Part shown: piece after piece, positions 1 through 10,558 of the stretch
Layout: each line of letters starts with the position of its first letter
Position numbering within the stretch: position 1 is the first letter of the stretch
Assembly (NCBI GenBank): GCA_964019415.1
Contig: OZ025882.1
Span: forward strand, 2,706,427-2,770,426
DNA from: Ianthella basta
Lineage: Eukaryota > Porifera > Demospongiae > Verongiida > Ianthellidae
Length of the DNA stretch: 64,000 nt
Reading direction: 5' to 3'
Program-made: the position numbers and the translations under genes
Notes under the pieces: generated by a model
Told to the model about the DNA's origin: nothing
Seen by the model: only the letters and a program-made list of their open reading frames with translations
The model's database searches: none

Positions 1-564
1 TAGCTAGGTGCTGCGAACATAAGATAGCTTATACGTAACTCCGTCTGCTTGCAATATCCGGATAGCTGTACAAACTTCCTTTTAAGGCGAGTGTAAGTGA
101 AACATCAAGTTAAGGAGTAGAACCAAGAGAAGTACTAGTTGCAGTGCAGATACACGGCTTGTTTGGACCCTCTTGCCTTTGTTCATATCGCGGGCTCTGG
201 GTATAGAGGGGAGTTTCCATTAGCTACCTAGTGTCTTAAGTTGAGGGATTCTTGAGTCCGGTTTTACGTAGACCGACTCGAACACCAGTTGCTACGTAGT
301 TGGTGCCAAAGAACGGACAACAGTATTACTTTGGAGTTCATGAGTTTCAATATAGCAATTAGTTTCAGCTCTGCACCGTCAAACAGCTCGAACGCCTGTG
401 AAACACTGTGACGCACAGTAGTGGATACACTGCATGTCCGGCCGGGGATATTTTGAATATAAAACCTACACACTTACACTTACTGGATGCAAGCTACTTC
501 CTCACAACAAGTGTAGTGCAATATTGCGGAGATAGCACTATGCTCCTGTCTTCAGTCTCAGCAG
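1..564. other. Left-edge stretch without an assignable exon
   Basis: I see no convincing coding exon here. Open reading runs through about 408-564 in the frame of the membrane exon that follows, but no signal peptide or ectodomain motif is visible. An alternative acceptor, ending in tgtag at 516, would start the membrane exon at 517 in the same phase as the preferred acceptor at 564. The 5' exons of gene A probably lie left of the window. Confidence 0.5.
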
Positions 565-837
565 TTGCAGGATCTGCCACTACATCTCCAGCTGCCTCAT
601 CATTTATTGTGCTTGCCCCATCATCTACTATGACTTGGAATGTGTCGACCCCTCAGTCTGACACTGGAAGCCCGGCATATTATGCCACCATTGGAAGCGT
701 TGTAGCAGTAATTGCCATTGCAATTATGGCTCTCATGTTAGCCATATGTGTCGTCTCTGCTGTGCTTCATGCAAAGAAGAACAAAAGGAATGTGCCCCAA
801 GAAGTGACACAGACTGTAGCATATTTCAAGGATGGTG
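565..837 (+). CDS. Gene A: stalk and membrane-helix exon
   Basis: The exon encodes a Ser/Thr/Pro-rich extracellular stalk of about 45 residues, a hydrophobic helix of about 26 residues centred on IAIAIMALMLAICVVSAV, then a basic juxtamembrane stretch (HAKKNKR). This is a type I single-pass membrane layout. The acceptor is chosen at 564/565 and the donor is G|GTGAGG at 837/838; both are phase 1. A related exon at 28.43-28.61 kb keeps the AMCVVSAVL end of the helix and the same donor. Reading past 837 meets a stop at 902 and is probably intron. The protein belongs in the plasma membrane by inference; its ligand is unknown. Start at 517 is an alternative. Confidence 0.6.
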
Positions 838-970
838 GTGAGGTCACAGTCTACATGTTGCATGTAATGAAATTCTTCAAGGGGGCACAACTGAGGCTTT
901 AAGCAATACATGCGGCATGCGGGGAGGGGAGATGCTTGCATAGAAACAATGATACTTGAAGGATTTCAGC

Positions 971-1020
971 AAGGGGGGGGGGGGGGGGGGGAAGCATGAT
1001 TCCTCCCCCCCCCCCCCCCC
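971..1020. repeat. Poly-G / poly-C inverted tract
   Basis: A run of about 21 G is followed by a short spacer (aagcatgattcct) and a run of about 17 C, then C-rich DNA. The arms can pair as a hairpin, or the G tract can form a quadruplex. Tract length may be unreliable in the assembly. Confidence 0.7.
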
Positions 1021-1689
1021 TCCACCCCCATCCCCACCCCCATATACAGATTCATTCTTGGTCTTGTTTTAACATGGTCATACTGCATGAAATTAACGAT
1101 AAGTTGTATAGCTATTGCCTGCATCCCCTGCCTCTGAAGCATCTACATCTCAACCCTGCATGCATGGCCTTACAGTGACCCTGCATGTTTCCTATATAAA
1201 ATCTCTAACACGTGGCTGCCGTCGAGCCGCCGCATGCGTTGAGAAGTCGCCAAGCTCACAATTCGGTCTCGTCCAGCAACTCCCATCTCCCTTACAGCGG
1301 ATTCTTTAGCGGGTCCCCTGCGTTCGCTCCATACCTTTAGCTGGAGGGAAGAAGTAGCTACGAGGTGCGCTTTCTCTTCAGACCTGGACATCGCCGCAGT
1401 GGGGACTCCAGTCAGAGACTACGCGTCGTACTGTGTTTGATTCGTACCTAAGGCGTCCACCTCAGATGCTGAAGAGTACGTGCCAGTGTGTGGCCTAAGA
1501 TTCGCTGCTCCTCGGACCCCCGGCTTCTATTCGAGACCCGCAGCCTCTATTTGAGCCGGGCTTCTATGTAGCTATACGGACAAATACGTTAGTCACTTTA
1601 TTTTAGTCTATTTAGTATGTGCACCTGTCATGATAAATATGAACCCCCTGAAAAGTCCCCCCCCTCCCCAGTCCAAATCTCATTATCAA

Positions 1690-2850
1690 TCTTCATGGCT
1701 CTTTCTCCCTAGGAGGAGGTAGCCCAACAGAAAACAAGTACAGTATACAGAAACATGGAATAAATGGACACTGTATAGAGTTATGATAATATTTATATAC
1801 TGTCATTGAGTCATTCATCAATAACAGAGAATTTCTTGTGTTATCTCTTCCTGGGTCTCCCCCTCGGTCTCTTTCCCTTTGCTTCCTCCTCATATACACT
1901 ATCTTCGCCAACCTGTTGTCTCTCATTTGTTCCAATTTTGCCTTCCACTTCCTCAGCTTCTCCTTTACCATCTCAATCACTGCTTCCTACCCAAGTACCT
2001 CCCCACCTCCTCATTTCTGACTCTATCCATTCTTGTCAAACCTTGCACTCTACTCAAACACATCATTGCAAAAGCTTGCAGCTTGCTTACATGTCTCCTC
2101 TGCACTGTCCACGTCTCACATCCGTATCGGCACCACCATAGCATTGAAGACCCACATTTTAGTTTTCTTCTGCAATTCTCTTCTCTCCAATACTTCTTTC
2201 CACATTGCTCCCACCACTCTCGCTGCTGCACCAATTCTCTGCTCAATCTCATCATCAAATACACCATCTCCACTTATCATCACTCCAAGGTACTTCAACT
2301 TGTCCACTTAATTATTCAACTTCCTCCCCATCAACACTTATTTTGCACCCCTCACCTGTCCTGCTACCCATCATTGCTTTTGTTTTCCCCCAATGCATGC
2401 TCATTCCCTACTTCTCCATTACCCCTTTCATCTCAGCTAGATTTCTCTCCATATCCTCCTTCTTTTCAGTACATACAATTATGTCATCTGCAAATAGTAG
2501 CATCTCAACCAGTGTAGTAGTGAGCTGTACACCACCTTGTAGCCTTTCCTTCATCTCTCTCATAATTCTATCTATGAATACATTAAACAACCATGACGAC
2601 AGCACGCAACCCTGTCTCACTCCCTGGCTAATGGGAAACCAGCCTGACAGCATTCTAACTCCAACACATGTTCACTCCATACTCATCCAACACATGTACA
2701 CACCACAGCTTATCCCTACATACCTTGTCATATGCTTTCTCGAGATCCATACATGCTACTGTCATCTCCCTGCTCTTCTCCAGGATATTTTCGCTTAGTT
2801 GTCAGACAGTAAATATTTGGTCTACTATGCAGCTTCTTCCCTGTCTGAAC
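1690..2850 (-). mobile_element. 5'-truncated, decayed non-LTR (LINE) reverse transcriptase
   Basis: Read on the minus strand, this is the middle and C-terminal part of a LINE reverse transcriptase. In order I see ACMDLEKAYDKVCRDKLW (about 2790-2700), a region with GVRQGCVLSSWLFN and the catalytic core LLFADDIIV (2653-2408), then KYLGVMISGDG (about 2300) and a C-terminal YGCETW segment (about 2120). These pieces lie in different frames and are broken by stops, so the copy is dead. No endonuclease domain is visible, as expected for 5' truncation. The YGCETW tail and the spacing resemble RTE- or CR1-like LINEs; the clade is not certain. It lies antisense in the first visible intron of gene A. 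Confidence 0.85.
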
Positions 2851-3031
2851 CCCCCCCCCCCCCCCCCCCCCCAGCTGCACCCCCATAACCTTACTCTCAG
2901 TTCTGCTTCTCACTCAGGCATCCAATATTCTTGTGTAGCCAGTCCAAATAATTATTTCAAAATATTTGGACCCCAGAACTAATATTTCAGAAATCTTATT
3001 ATAATAAACGTAACGCACATTTTTGTTGTCC

Positions 3032-3395
3032 GGTGTCACAGGCTATTTAGTACCCCAGGAAATATGGCACCCCCGTACCTAATATCCTAGGAAATATGGT
3101 ATCCCCCTAGGATATTTGGTATTGGGATACTCTCCTTCAATTCTGGACCAAACTTCACGAAACGTGGTAGGATTACGAATTCGAGGCGTACTGTGAGAGA
3201 CCTCGCTGAGCCGAAATTTGGTTTAAGGTCTTTCCATCTGAGTTCTTGCCACTTTACGGTCGCCACCATATCTAAGAGATAGGGAAAAGATCGTGTTTCG
3301 TTTTCCAGAAACTCCTCCTTCAATTTTTCACCAATCTTCGCCAAACTTGGAAGAGTATATCACGGCAATACGGGGGGGTGACCTAAGGTGGGTAG
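3032..3395. repeat. Repeat with CCGGTGTCAC end and CCTAGG-rich subterminal array
   Basis: It starts CCGGTGTCACAGG and continues with short units of the form ATATGGTATCCCCCTAGG. The same architecture (GGTGTCAC end, C-run, CCTAGG or ATCC core) occurs in the elements at 23265-26888 and 26889-27459. Its right end is not resolved and the limit at 3395 is a guess. Confidence 0.45.
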
Positions 3396-3937
3396 CGTCT
3401 TCGCCGCGGAACTCCTTTACCCAAAATGGATTAACATAAGTAAATTCTGTACGCACGGAGTTTTACTGAGTGAGTCTACGGAATGCTACCAACCAAATGG
3501 ACAGTTTTGATTGGTTCAACGCTCAAATTACCAACTGTAGACTGGGAATCCACCCTAAGGGCGGGCATTCAGCTAGTGTACTGAAATATTTAAACCTCCC
3601 TTGAAATATTAAATTTGGGCCACCAGTTATGTTACCACAATCTATAGGCCTTTGCAACTAAGGCTTTGTTCACATAGCATTCCTGCAAAACAGTCATGCA
3701 ATACATATAAAGATACAATTTGAGCTACATGTACTTAGCTACAAGTTAAAAATACATGAAAATACAATACAAGTATAAGTATGAAATTATAGCTACAAGT
3801 TACAATACAATATATTACGTATGATGAAATATAAATGTTCAAGAATGCAATGTCTAGCTATGCCAAGACCATGCAGTAGTTTGTAAAGCTTGTAGTGTTG
3901 AAGCACAAGCTGCTTGTGTATGCATGTGCACCTGCAG

Positions 3938-4033
3938 ATGAAATATTTCTGAGATATAGACCTGTGCCTGAGTCTGAAGGTGCTGAAACAATTCAATCTC
4001 AAGGACACACTGGCTACAGCAGAGTACACTCAG
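3938..4033 (+). CDS. Gene A cytoplasmic exon (HTGYS type)
   Basis: A 96-base exon between a cctgcag acceptor and a G|GTGAGC donor, phase 1 at both ends. It encodes about 32 residues including YRPVPESEG and GHTGYSRVHS. A homologous exon at 29055-29153 in gene B keeps GHTGYSG and the phase. Conservation of frame and splice sites between copies supports real coding. The function of the Tyr is unknown. Confidence 0.65.
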
Positions 4034-4175
4034 GTGAGCCCTGAATGTGTAGTAACCTCATGTCTTCCCATTAAAGGATTGGAGAGCGTGCATGGTTGGA
4101 ATAATTATACTTATTAAGTCATTGTACATGTTCTGCATGATTGTGCATTCTTCTTCTTCCAATATTATGTGATAG

Positions 4176-4253
4176 ATGATTATGTTAACCCAGAAACTGG
4201 CTCTGCCTTGCAAAGCAGCCTATTGTGTTTATCATTGGACAATGCTGCTCAAG
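4176..4253 (+). CDS. Gene A cytoplasmic exon (YVNPE type)
   Basis: A 78-base phase 1-1 exon with donor GTAAGC, encoding DYVNPETGSALQ and a Leu-rich tail ending in DNAAQ. Gene B has the same exon at 29291-29757, split there by a transposon. Confidence 0.6.
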
Positions 4254-5266
4254 GTAAGCAGTTACCCATGCAGCACTCACTATCTGCTATAAGTGGTCAG
4301 CATAGGTGACTTGTTGGTTAAGGGCATGTTTTGCTTGTACTGGATTTTGAATGTCTATGTACATGGCATGTACAAATGGACTGCTATACTGAGCTTGCCC
4401 AAACACTGATTATATCCAATGAATTGCCCCCTTTGCTGTTTATGGCCAGTTTCAATGAAGTCCTTTTGCATTTGATTTGTCATCAGTGAATTACTTTGTT
4501 GTGTGTGTATGCATGTGTGTGTGTATCTGTGTGTGTGTGTGTGTGTGTGTATGGTGGGGGGATGGGCTCAGACTGCATTTTAGCATCATTCCTCTGTGGC
4601 CGTACAATGCAGCTCATGGCCAACACATGCATCCAAAACCTCTATGTTGTCTCTATCCCTCTTGTACTTATATGGGCACAATATTTATAGGGTATTGTTA
4701 TATCATACAATGCTGTGTGTATGTACTGGTAGGTATTTGTGTCGTGTTGTCGGAAGTGCAGCAGGTGTAAGAGTGTGAATGTTTGTGGGATGGAAATTTC
4801 TCATGCAGCTATTATGGCTAGCTGGTGAAACTCCTAATAGTTTGTAATCGACATTTTCAAGGGCCCTGTAAATTTGTCAGTCCAGTATAATTACACTAGC
4901 CCATCAGGTTATAGGTGAACCTTACCATCATTTAGTGTATTCTGGCTTTCACAACACGGCCTCAAGCTTAGGCTGCCATATAGCAGCTATACAGTGTGTG
5001 GCTGGTGTGTTCTGTAGCTGAGTAGGGCAAGGGGGAGCTAGGGTGAATGATGCTTGCTGGTTATACGGGTTGGCTCAGTGGTTGAAGCTCCATGTTAGAG
5101 TGTATGTCCAGGGAGGCAATTTTCTGTTGTGAGATCTCCAATTTATGTATGTACGTGTTTAGTGACCCCAACATAGAACTAATAACTGTCCTGTGCTTTC
5201 AATGGTTGATATGAAGTAATAACCAGACAATGTGAGACTTGGTCTCTGCTTGTGTCTCAACTGTAG
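4254..5266. other. Gene A intron, left copy of a 2-kb tandem duplication
   Basis: No exon seen. It contains a GT microsatellite near 4500-4550 and the start of a segment (about 4480-5530) repeated at about 6465-7720. A tRNA-like TGGCTCAGTGG string lies near 5080. Confidence 0.5.
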
Positions 5267-5317
5267 GGGAACACCCTGGAGAAGCCACAATGACATATAA
5301 ATCAGTGGATGACAATG
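5267..5317 (+). CDS. Gene A short cytoplasmic exon, copy 1 (SVDDNG)
   Basis: A 51-base exon after an aactgtag acceptor, ending at G|GTGAAT; phase 1-1. It encodes GEHPGEATMTYKSVDDNG. Homologous exons at 6349-6399, 7491-7541 and 30463-30519 keep length class, phase and the DDNG end, which supports the otherwise modest donor. Confidence 0.55.
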
Positions 5318-5595
5318 GTGAATGCATAATGCCTAATAATAGTAGGTACACAATTATTTACATGCACATGAGAAGTAATGGTTACAGTGTTGGACTTCAT
5401 AGTTTTGTGTTGTGCAAGGGAGGGTGTACTTTTAGTACCAATGAGAGTCATAATTATTATTGCTTCATATGCTCAATACGTTGCACAACAGCTCTGTGAA
5501 GTAGTGATTATCACAATGGGTTGTGAGTTGTGAATGTGTATAATGAATTGTACAGTAGCTGAATGCATAAATATCATTTGTGGTGTTCCTTGCAG

Positions 5596-5727
5596 TGGAG
5601 GACTCATCAGTGATTATGCAGAGGAACCCATCACATAATGCACTGGATGCTTTGGGAAGGAGTGAATGCGAAGTATCTGGAACGTACGTACTGGTATCAG
5701 CTGGCAGTGTTGGAGACCAAACTGCAG
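5596..5727 (+). CDS. Gene A NPxY-type tail exon, copy 1 (Tyr lost)
   Basis: A 132-base phase 1-1 exon (acceptor ttgcag, donor GTAAGT). It encodes VEDSSVIMQRNPSHNALDAL followed by GTYVLVSAG. The paralogs at 7827, 8507, 11293 and 13047 have NPSY at this position; here the Tyr is His, which would remove a standard PTB-binding or phosphorylation site. The second Tyr (GTYV) is kept. Confidence 0.65.
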
Positions 5728-6348
5728 GTAAGTAGGTGTACAGTAAGTAGGTGCTCTATGCAAGCATACTTTATGCTACCCCATTCTGTAATTAATTAAT
5801 TTATCACTGGTAGTGTTACACCTTGCCATGCAGCTTAGTATACCAAACTCAGCGTCAAAGAGGTGTGTACAATGTCATGTGTATGTGGGTGGGGGTGGGG
5901 GTGAGGCAGTTACTTTTTTGTATTTAATTGCTCTGAACATGTATGAATCCACTATACATTATAGTAGTCCAGGGGGGTTGTGGAACCATAGAATATTATC
6001 ATCATTGTTACATTGGTCTTGGCAGCATAGCCTTTGGTTGCCATTAAATTTGGCAGCTGTACGTAAGGGAGAATGGTATCTGCAAGGTTTCTTGACAAAG
6101 TTGGCTCGGTGGCTAAAGCTCTGTATTAGATTGTAGGCCCAGGGGGTGATTGTTTGCTGTGCAACTTTCAGTTTATGTGTTTGCTAGATAGAGACCCCTA
6201 TGTAGAAGCAGTAAAGTGGGCATAATATTATGTTTCACACATTACGTATATAATCACCTCTTCACATGTTCTCGCTGTTACCATGCATTGTTAATATGAA
6301 GCAAGTATGCATTCTAAGATTTGGGTTTTGCTTGTGTCTCATCTGTAG
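5728..6348. other. Gene A intron with G-rich repeat
   Basis: No exon seen. It carries a GGGGGTGGGGGTGAGG tract near 5888, within a stretch related to 10.70-10.88 kb and 12.43-12.63 kb. Confidence 0.5.
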
Positions 6349-6399
6349 GGGAACACCCCAAGGAAGCCACAACAACAAATGAATCCATGGATGACAATG
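6349..6399 (+). CDS. Gene A short cytoplasmic exon, copy 2 (SMDDNG)
   Basis: A 51-base paralog of the exon at 5267, encoding GEHPKEATTTNESMDDNG, with the same acceptor context and G|GTGAAT donor. It lies in a tandem repeat. No NPxY-type exon follows before the next short exon, so it may be skipped or spliced onward; being symmetric, either keeps the frame. Confidence 0.5.
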
Positions 6400-6476
6400 G
6401 TGAATGCATAATGCACAAAAATGCTCACAATACATAGTACAGCATTGACTACATCCTCTTGTACTTACTTTGTTGT

Positions 6477-6501
6477 GTGTGTATGCATGTGAGTGTGTGC
6501 A

Positions 6502-6573
<72 letters not shown>

Positions 6574-6605
6574 TGCGTGCGTGTGTGTGTGTGTGTGTGT
6601 GTGTT
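6477..6605. repeat. GT/GCGT microsatellite
   Basis: A long run of (GT)n with an internal (GCGT)n block. Open frames across it on both strands are artefacts of the dinucleotide repeat. Confidence 0.95.
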
Positions 6606-7490
6606 GTACCTACTGCCAGCTGTAGGTACAAAAGTGGAAAGGTAATGGTGGCAATGTGGGACAAGATAATTTTGTTTGTGCAGGGGAGGGTTTAAACTTT
6701 TGCCAATGACTGAATTTGTGTAAAAGAATCATTGCATGTGTGTACAAGCACATGCATTGCATTTCAGCACCTTTCCTCTGTGGCTGTACTTTGCAGTTCA
6801 TGGCCAACACATGCATCCAATAACTCTGTGTGTTGTGTCTATCCCGCTTGTATGTATAGGCACAACAATTAGGTATAGACTGTATCTGTCTAATCATACA
6901 ATGTTGTGTGTATGTACTGGTAGGTATATATTTGTGTCCTGTTGTCGGAAGTGCAGCAGGTGTAAGAGTGTAAATGTTTCTCATGAAGCTATTATGGCTA
7001 ACTGGTGAAACTCCTAATAGTTTGTAATATTGCTCACTGCAGTTGCACATGCATTCTGTACCAGATCGACATTTTCAGGGGCCCTGTAAATTTGTCAGTC
7101 CAGTATAATTACACTAGCCCATCAGGTTATAGGTGAACCTTACCATCATTTAGTGTATTCTGGCTTTCACAACATGGCCTCAAGCTTAGGCTGCCATATA
7201 GCAGCTATACAGTGTGTGGCTGGTGTGTTCTGTAGCTGAGTAGGGCAAGGGGGAGCTAGGGTGAATGATGCCTGCCTGGTCGAAAGGGGTTGGCTCAGTG
7301 GTTGAAACTCCATGTTAGAGTATATGTCCAGGGAGGCAATTTTCTGTTGTGAAATCTCCAATTTATGTATGTACATGTTTAGTGACCCCAACATAGAGCT
7401 AATAACTGTCCTGTGCTTTCAATGGTTGATATGAAGTAAAAACAGACAATGCAATGTGAGATTTGGTCTCTACTTGTGCAGCAACTGTAG

Positions 7491-7541
7491 GGGAATCACC
7501 TGGAGAAGCCACAAGGGCATCTGAATCAGTGGATGACAATG
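7491..7541 (+). CDS. Gene A short cytoplasmic exon, copy 3 (SVDDNG)
   Basis: A 51-base phase 1-1 paralog encoding GESPGEATRASESVDDNG, with acceptor aactgtag and donor G|GTGATT. It arose with the duplicated block 6465-8070. Confidence 0.55.
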
Positions 7542-7826
7542 GTGATTCAGAATGCATAATGCATAATAATAGTAGGTGCACAATTATTTCTACGTGGGAA
7601 GTAACTGTTACAGTGTTGGACTTCATAGTTTTGTGTTGTGCAAGGGAGGGTGTACTTTTAGTACCAATGAGAGTCATAATTATTATTGCTTCATTTGCTC
7701 AGTACATTGCACAACAGCTCTGTTAATTAATGGTTATCACAATATGGGTTGTGGATTATGGATGTGTATAATGAATTGTATAGTAACTGAATACATGAAT
7801 GATATCATGTGAGCTGTTCCTTGTAG

Positions 7827-7958
7827 TGGAGGATTCACCAGTGATTATGCAGAGGAACCCATCATATAATGCACTGGATGCTTTGGAAACGAGTGAATGC
7901 GAAGTATCTGGAACATACGTAGTGGCATCAGCTGGCAGTGGTGGAGACCAAACTATGG
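7827..7958 (+). CDS. Gene A NPxY-type tail exon, copy 2
   Basis: A 132-base phase 1-1 exon encoding VEDSPVIMQRNPSYNALDAL and then GTYVVASAG. NPSY is the canonical short motif bound by PTB-domain adaptors, and YNAL also fits a YxxL endocytic signal. The donor is G|GTAAGT. It differs from the copy at 5596 mainly by keeping the NPxY Tyr. Confidence 0.7.
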
Positions 7959-8038
7959 GTAAGTACAAATGCAGTTATGTATGTTCCATTGTGTATAACA
8001 TAACTTATCTACACTAGTGATGTGCAGAATGTAGGTGT

Positions 8039-8083
8039 AAGCTTGTCTAGTGTATCACTTGTGGTGATACACTAGACAAGCTT
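8039..8083. repeat. Perfect 20-bp-arm hairpin
   Basis: Two perfect 20-base inverted arms (AAGCTTGTCTAGTGTATCAC and its complement) are separated by 5 bases. It lies in an intron of gene A. The corresponding place in the other tandem copies lacks the duplicated arm. Confidence 0.9.
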
Positions 8084-8506
8084 ATTATACCGAATTCAGT
8101 GTCAAAGACATGTTTTTGTGTGTTTGTGTGTGTGTTGGGGGGGGGGGGGGGGGGTGAGGCAGTTGCTCTGCTGTATTATTGTTGACTCAGGATCTGATCC
8201 ATCTGGGCTAGCACTTCTGACTTCATTCATAGCTTGATACAAGTAGTCCTGAGATGATGCCATGCAGCTAAAGCTGGTCCAGCGCTTGCTCCTATATATA
8301 ATTATTGCAGTTGTAGGTATGCAAATGGCTGTAGGAATCACTTCATTGTGCCTCAGGATTTGGTGGCCTCTTCTACCTGAAATGAGGGGTGATGTTCTGG
8401 ATTTATATCACCACTCATCAAACCATTAAGCCTAATCTATCAGTACTGTTTGATTTGAGACGGTTGCTTACAGAGATTAGAAATTATCTTATTGCACATT
8501 ACACAG

Positions 8507-8632
8507 AGGAGGATGCACTAGTGATTATGCAGAGGAATCCATCATATGATGCGCTGGATAAATTGGGTGCGGCTGAGACGGAGGCATCTGGAACGTATGT
8601 GGTAGCAGATGAAGGAGTGTACCAATCCATTG
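8507..8632 (+). CDS. Gene A NPxY-type tail exon, copy 3
   Basis: A 126-base phase 1-1 exon encoding EEDALVIMQRNPSYDALDKL, then GTYVVADEGVYQSIG. It has three Tyr: an NPxY, TYVV and VYQSI. VYQSI fits the I/V-x-Y-x-x-I/L/V shape of an inhibitory (ITIM-like) motif. The donor is G|GTATGT. Confidence 0.7.
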
Positions 8633-9239
8633 GTATGTATGGTAGTCCACAAGACTGCATTAACAGCTGTTTGTTGGCTTGTGCTACAGTATAATGTACT
8701 CTGCATATTGCTTTTGTTTTGTGCTGCCTAGTGGGGTGTCAAAATTACATCAGGCCTTCACTTACTCCCCATCTTTACTATATACCACAATAGCCGAATG
8801 GAGAATGCAGATTAAAATGCTTGTCAATGCAGAAATAGTCAGACCTTTATATTTAATGGACCTTGTGCATGCCGTCATAATTATGGCATACAATTCACTA
8901 GTAGTTTCACCTACTGAGTGATACCGGTGTTATAAACCACCACCTTGTGGATGTGTGAGTCTATGCTGAGCATTTATGTATTTCATTGGAGTACTCTTGC
9001 AATGAAGGCACTAAAGTGCCAAACCCTTGGCATAATAAGCTATATAGAAAGTTTCATTCATCTGAATCAAAATGTTAATTAGAATGCATGGTTCTGCATT
9101 AAGAGCTGGGATTTGGTCAAATGTACTGCATAGAAGAATGCGAGCAATTGTATTTACACTGTAGTAAACTATACTATTTTCAGACTTGCATTAAGGCAAC
9201 AATGCTGACTCTGAAATATGGGCAATTATTATAGCAACT
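8633..9239. repeat. Intron segment repeated at 11.42-12.03 kb and 13.17-13.53 kb
   Basis: This intronic segment and its NPxY exon are present three times. The copies at 11.42 and 13.17 kb are more alike, so duplication seems stepwise. Short open frames in it are shared only because the DNA is duplicated; I do not call them genes. Confidence 0.75.
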
Positions 9240-10275
9240 AGAAATAATAAAAATTTTCTACAAAAATAGCAAGGATGTAGGGATGGCACAAAAAGTACAG
9301 AAACAAGTAAAGGCTGTTACGCAGTGGAGCATCAACCATGGTCCCTACATGCAAGAATGTCGCACCTTATAGTCCTACACCCTTGAATGTAGGGACGATG
9401 GTTGATGCTCTACTGTGTAACAGCCTTTACTTGTTTCTGTACTTTTTGTGCCATCCCTACATCCTTGCTATTTTTGTAGAAAATTTTTATTATTTCTAGT
9501 TTCTGTACTTTTTATAGTGTGCAAGCTGCACATGCTAAGTGCCACTAGAGGACATCCATGCAGGTTACAGTGTAGGACCTTATTTCTTTAATCCTGGAGC
9601 TCGAGGTGTCAGCTATCTCCTAGCTTCCGCGCCAGCCCACCTAAGAGCTTTGAAACAGTGACCGGAAGTTAGCCGAGTACTAATTAAAAATGGCGGGTCC
9701 ACGGATGACCTTTTGAAACGACGCGCAAGCTAACTTTGGCCTAAGCCCTTGTCTCGTATACACCTGAAACGGCCTAGTGATGGTGTTGGCTAGCTTTTGG
9801 ACAGAAACTGAAGGAACAGTAGGGGAAAACTGCCGTTCCGCAACGTCATCATAAAATGGCGTCTTGTGCGTAGCAACTTCTCCCGAAATACTCGGTAACC
9901 CCAAAGTCTGAACAATACGCTTTCGGAGCCTATACTTCGAAAGAATACAGCTCGGTTAATTTTCAGTAGTTTTGTGTTCGAATTAGTTCGATAGCTAATT
10001 CTGTTCGTCAGTTACAGCTGGCGAAGAAGAATATGAAGAAGAAGAAGAATATGAAGACGAAAATGGATGTTTTCGAGTGTCATTTTCTCGCCGACAGGCC
10101 GCGTTCGCTTGCCTTCCAGGTCAGTTTAGTGTATGAATATATCGTATTTAGCCCTACGAAGCCTCGTTTTGGCAGTTTTCGACACTTATCGCGATTTCGT
10201 CCCTATACCAATGTATTGTGAATTCGAAATACCCTGTACCATCCCTACATAGAGAGTACTATCGTACTCTCTGAT
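9240..10275. mobile_element. Foldback element, family K, copy 1
   Basis: A 1036-base insertion flanked by ACT. It is absent from the tandem copy near 12.02 kb, which gives an empty site. It begins with a long hairpin (9242-9499, arms of roughly 100 bases), followed by about 700 bases of GC-richer unique DNA, and ends with a palindrome (AGAGAGTAC/GTACTCTCT) at about 10251-10272. The family recurs at 39708-40748 at similar length, as a left fragment near 30815-30930, and as a divergent inverted relative near 42930-43420. An antisense open segment (9680-9904) contains THKTPFYDDV and is conserved among copies. No transposase is seen, so it is probably non-autonomous. Confidence 0.8.
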
Positions 10276-10313
10276 ACTCTGCTAGCTATTTATAGAGGTG
10301 GTAACCAGTCAGT

Positions 10314-10558
10314 GTGCAGCAATCTAACAATTGCAACATTATGGCAAATATTAAGAGCAGCCAACACATTAAGCTGGATGTGGCATCGTTGAAGGCTAAT
10401 AGTGCACTTGCATCCAAAACTGTAACACTTTCATCACTGGAGATCCTTGATGACTTCCAGAATGTGAGTATGAAGATCAAAGTGTTGAAAGTGAAGGACC
10501 GAGTGGAATTTGGGGGAAGAATGAAACAGGCTCTGCAGGGCATGAAATACCTCACTCA
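10314..10558 (+). pseudogene. Fragment resembling an RPA-like OB-fold protein, copy 1
   Basis: The open frame encodes LDVASLKANSALASKTVTL, DDFQNVSMKIKVLKVKDRVE and GGRMKQAL. The pattern (DDFQ, then alternating hydrophobic strands, then a Lys-rich turn) resembles the start of single-strand DNA-binding OB-fold proteins of the RPA70 kind. Only about 75 residues are present, and the reading then runs into low-complexity sequence. The same fragment is repeated at 12061-12291. It is probably a processed or repeat-borne fragment rather than part of gene A. The family call is tentative. Confidence 0.3.

Larger units (their letters stand above)
838..3937. other. Gene A first visible intron
   Basis: About 3.1 kb without host exons. 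It holds a poly-G tract facing a poly-C tract (971-1020), a GC-richer unrecognised stretch (about 1200-1600), an antisense LINE fragment (about 1690-2850) with a long C run at its 5' side, and a repeat beginning CCGGTGTCACAGG at about 3032. A pair of similar segments containing CTCCTTCAATT lies at about 3140 and 3315. Confidence 0.5.

Noticed and set aside
1806-2798. Long plus-strand open frames over 1.8-2.8 kb
   Set aside because: They are the antisense of the LINE reverse transcriptase, whose minus-strand motifs are clear.
5070-5130. tRNA-like TGGCTCAGTGG string (also near 6105 and 7290)
   Set aside because: It resembles a tRNA A box but I see no B box or cloverleaf, and the copies are explained by tandem duplication. 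A SINE remains possible.
6449-6695. Open frames on both strands rich in Val/Cys or His/Thr
   Set aside because: They are translations of the GT/GCGT microsatellite.
8679-8921. 80-codon open frame repeated at 11465-11707 and 13219-13461
   Set aside because: It recurs only because the intron is duplicated; it starts right after the NPxY exon donor and shows no domain or independent support.
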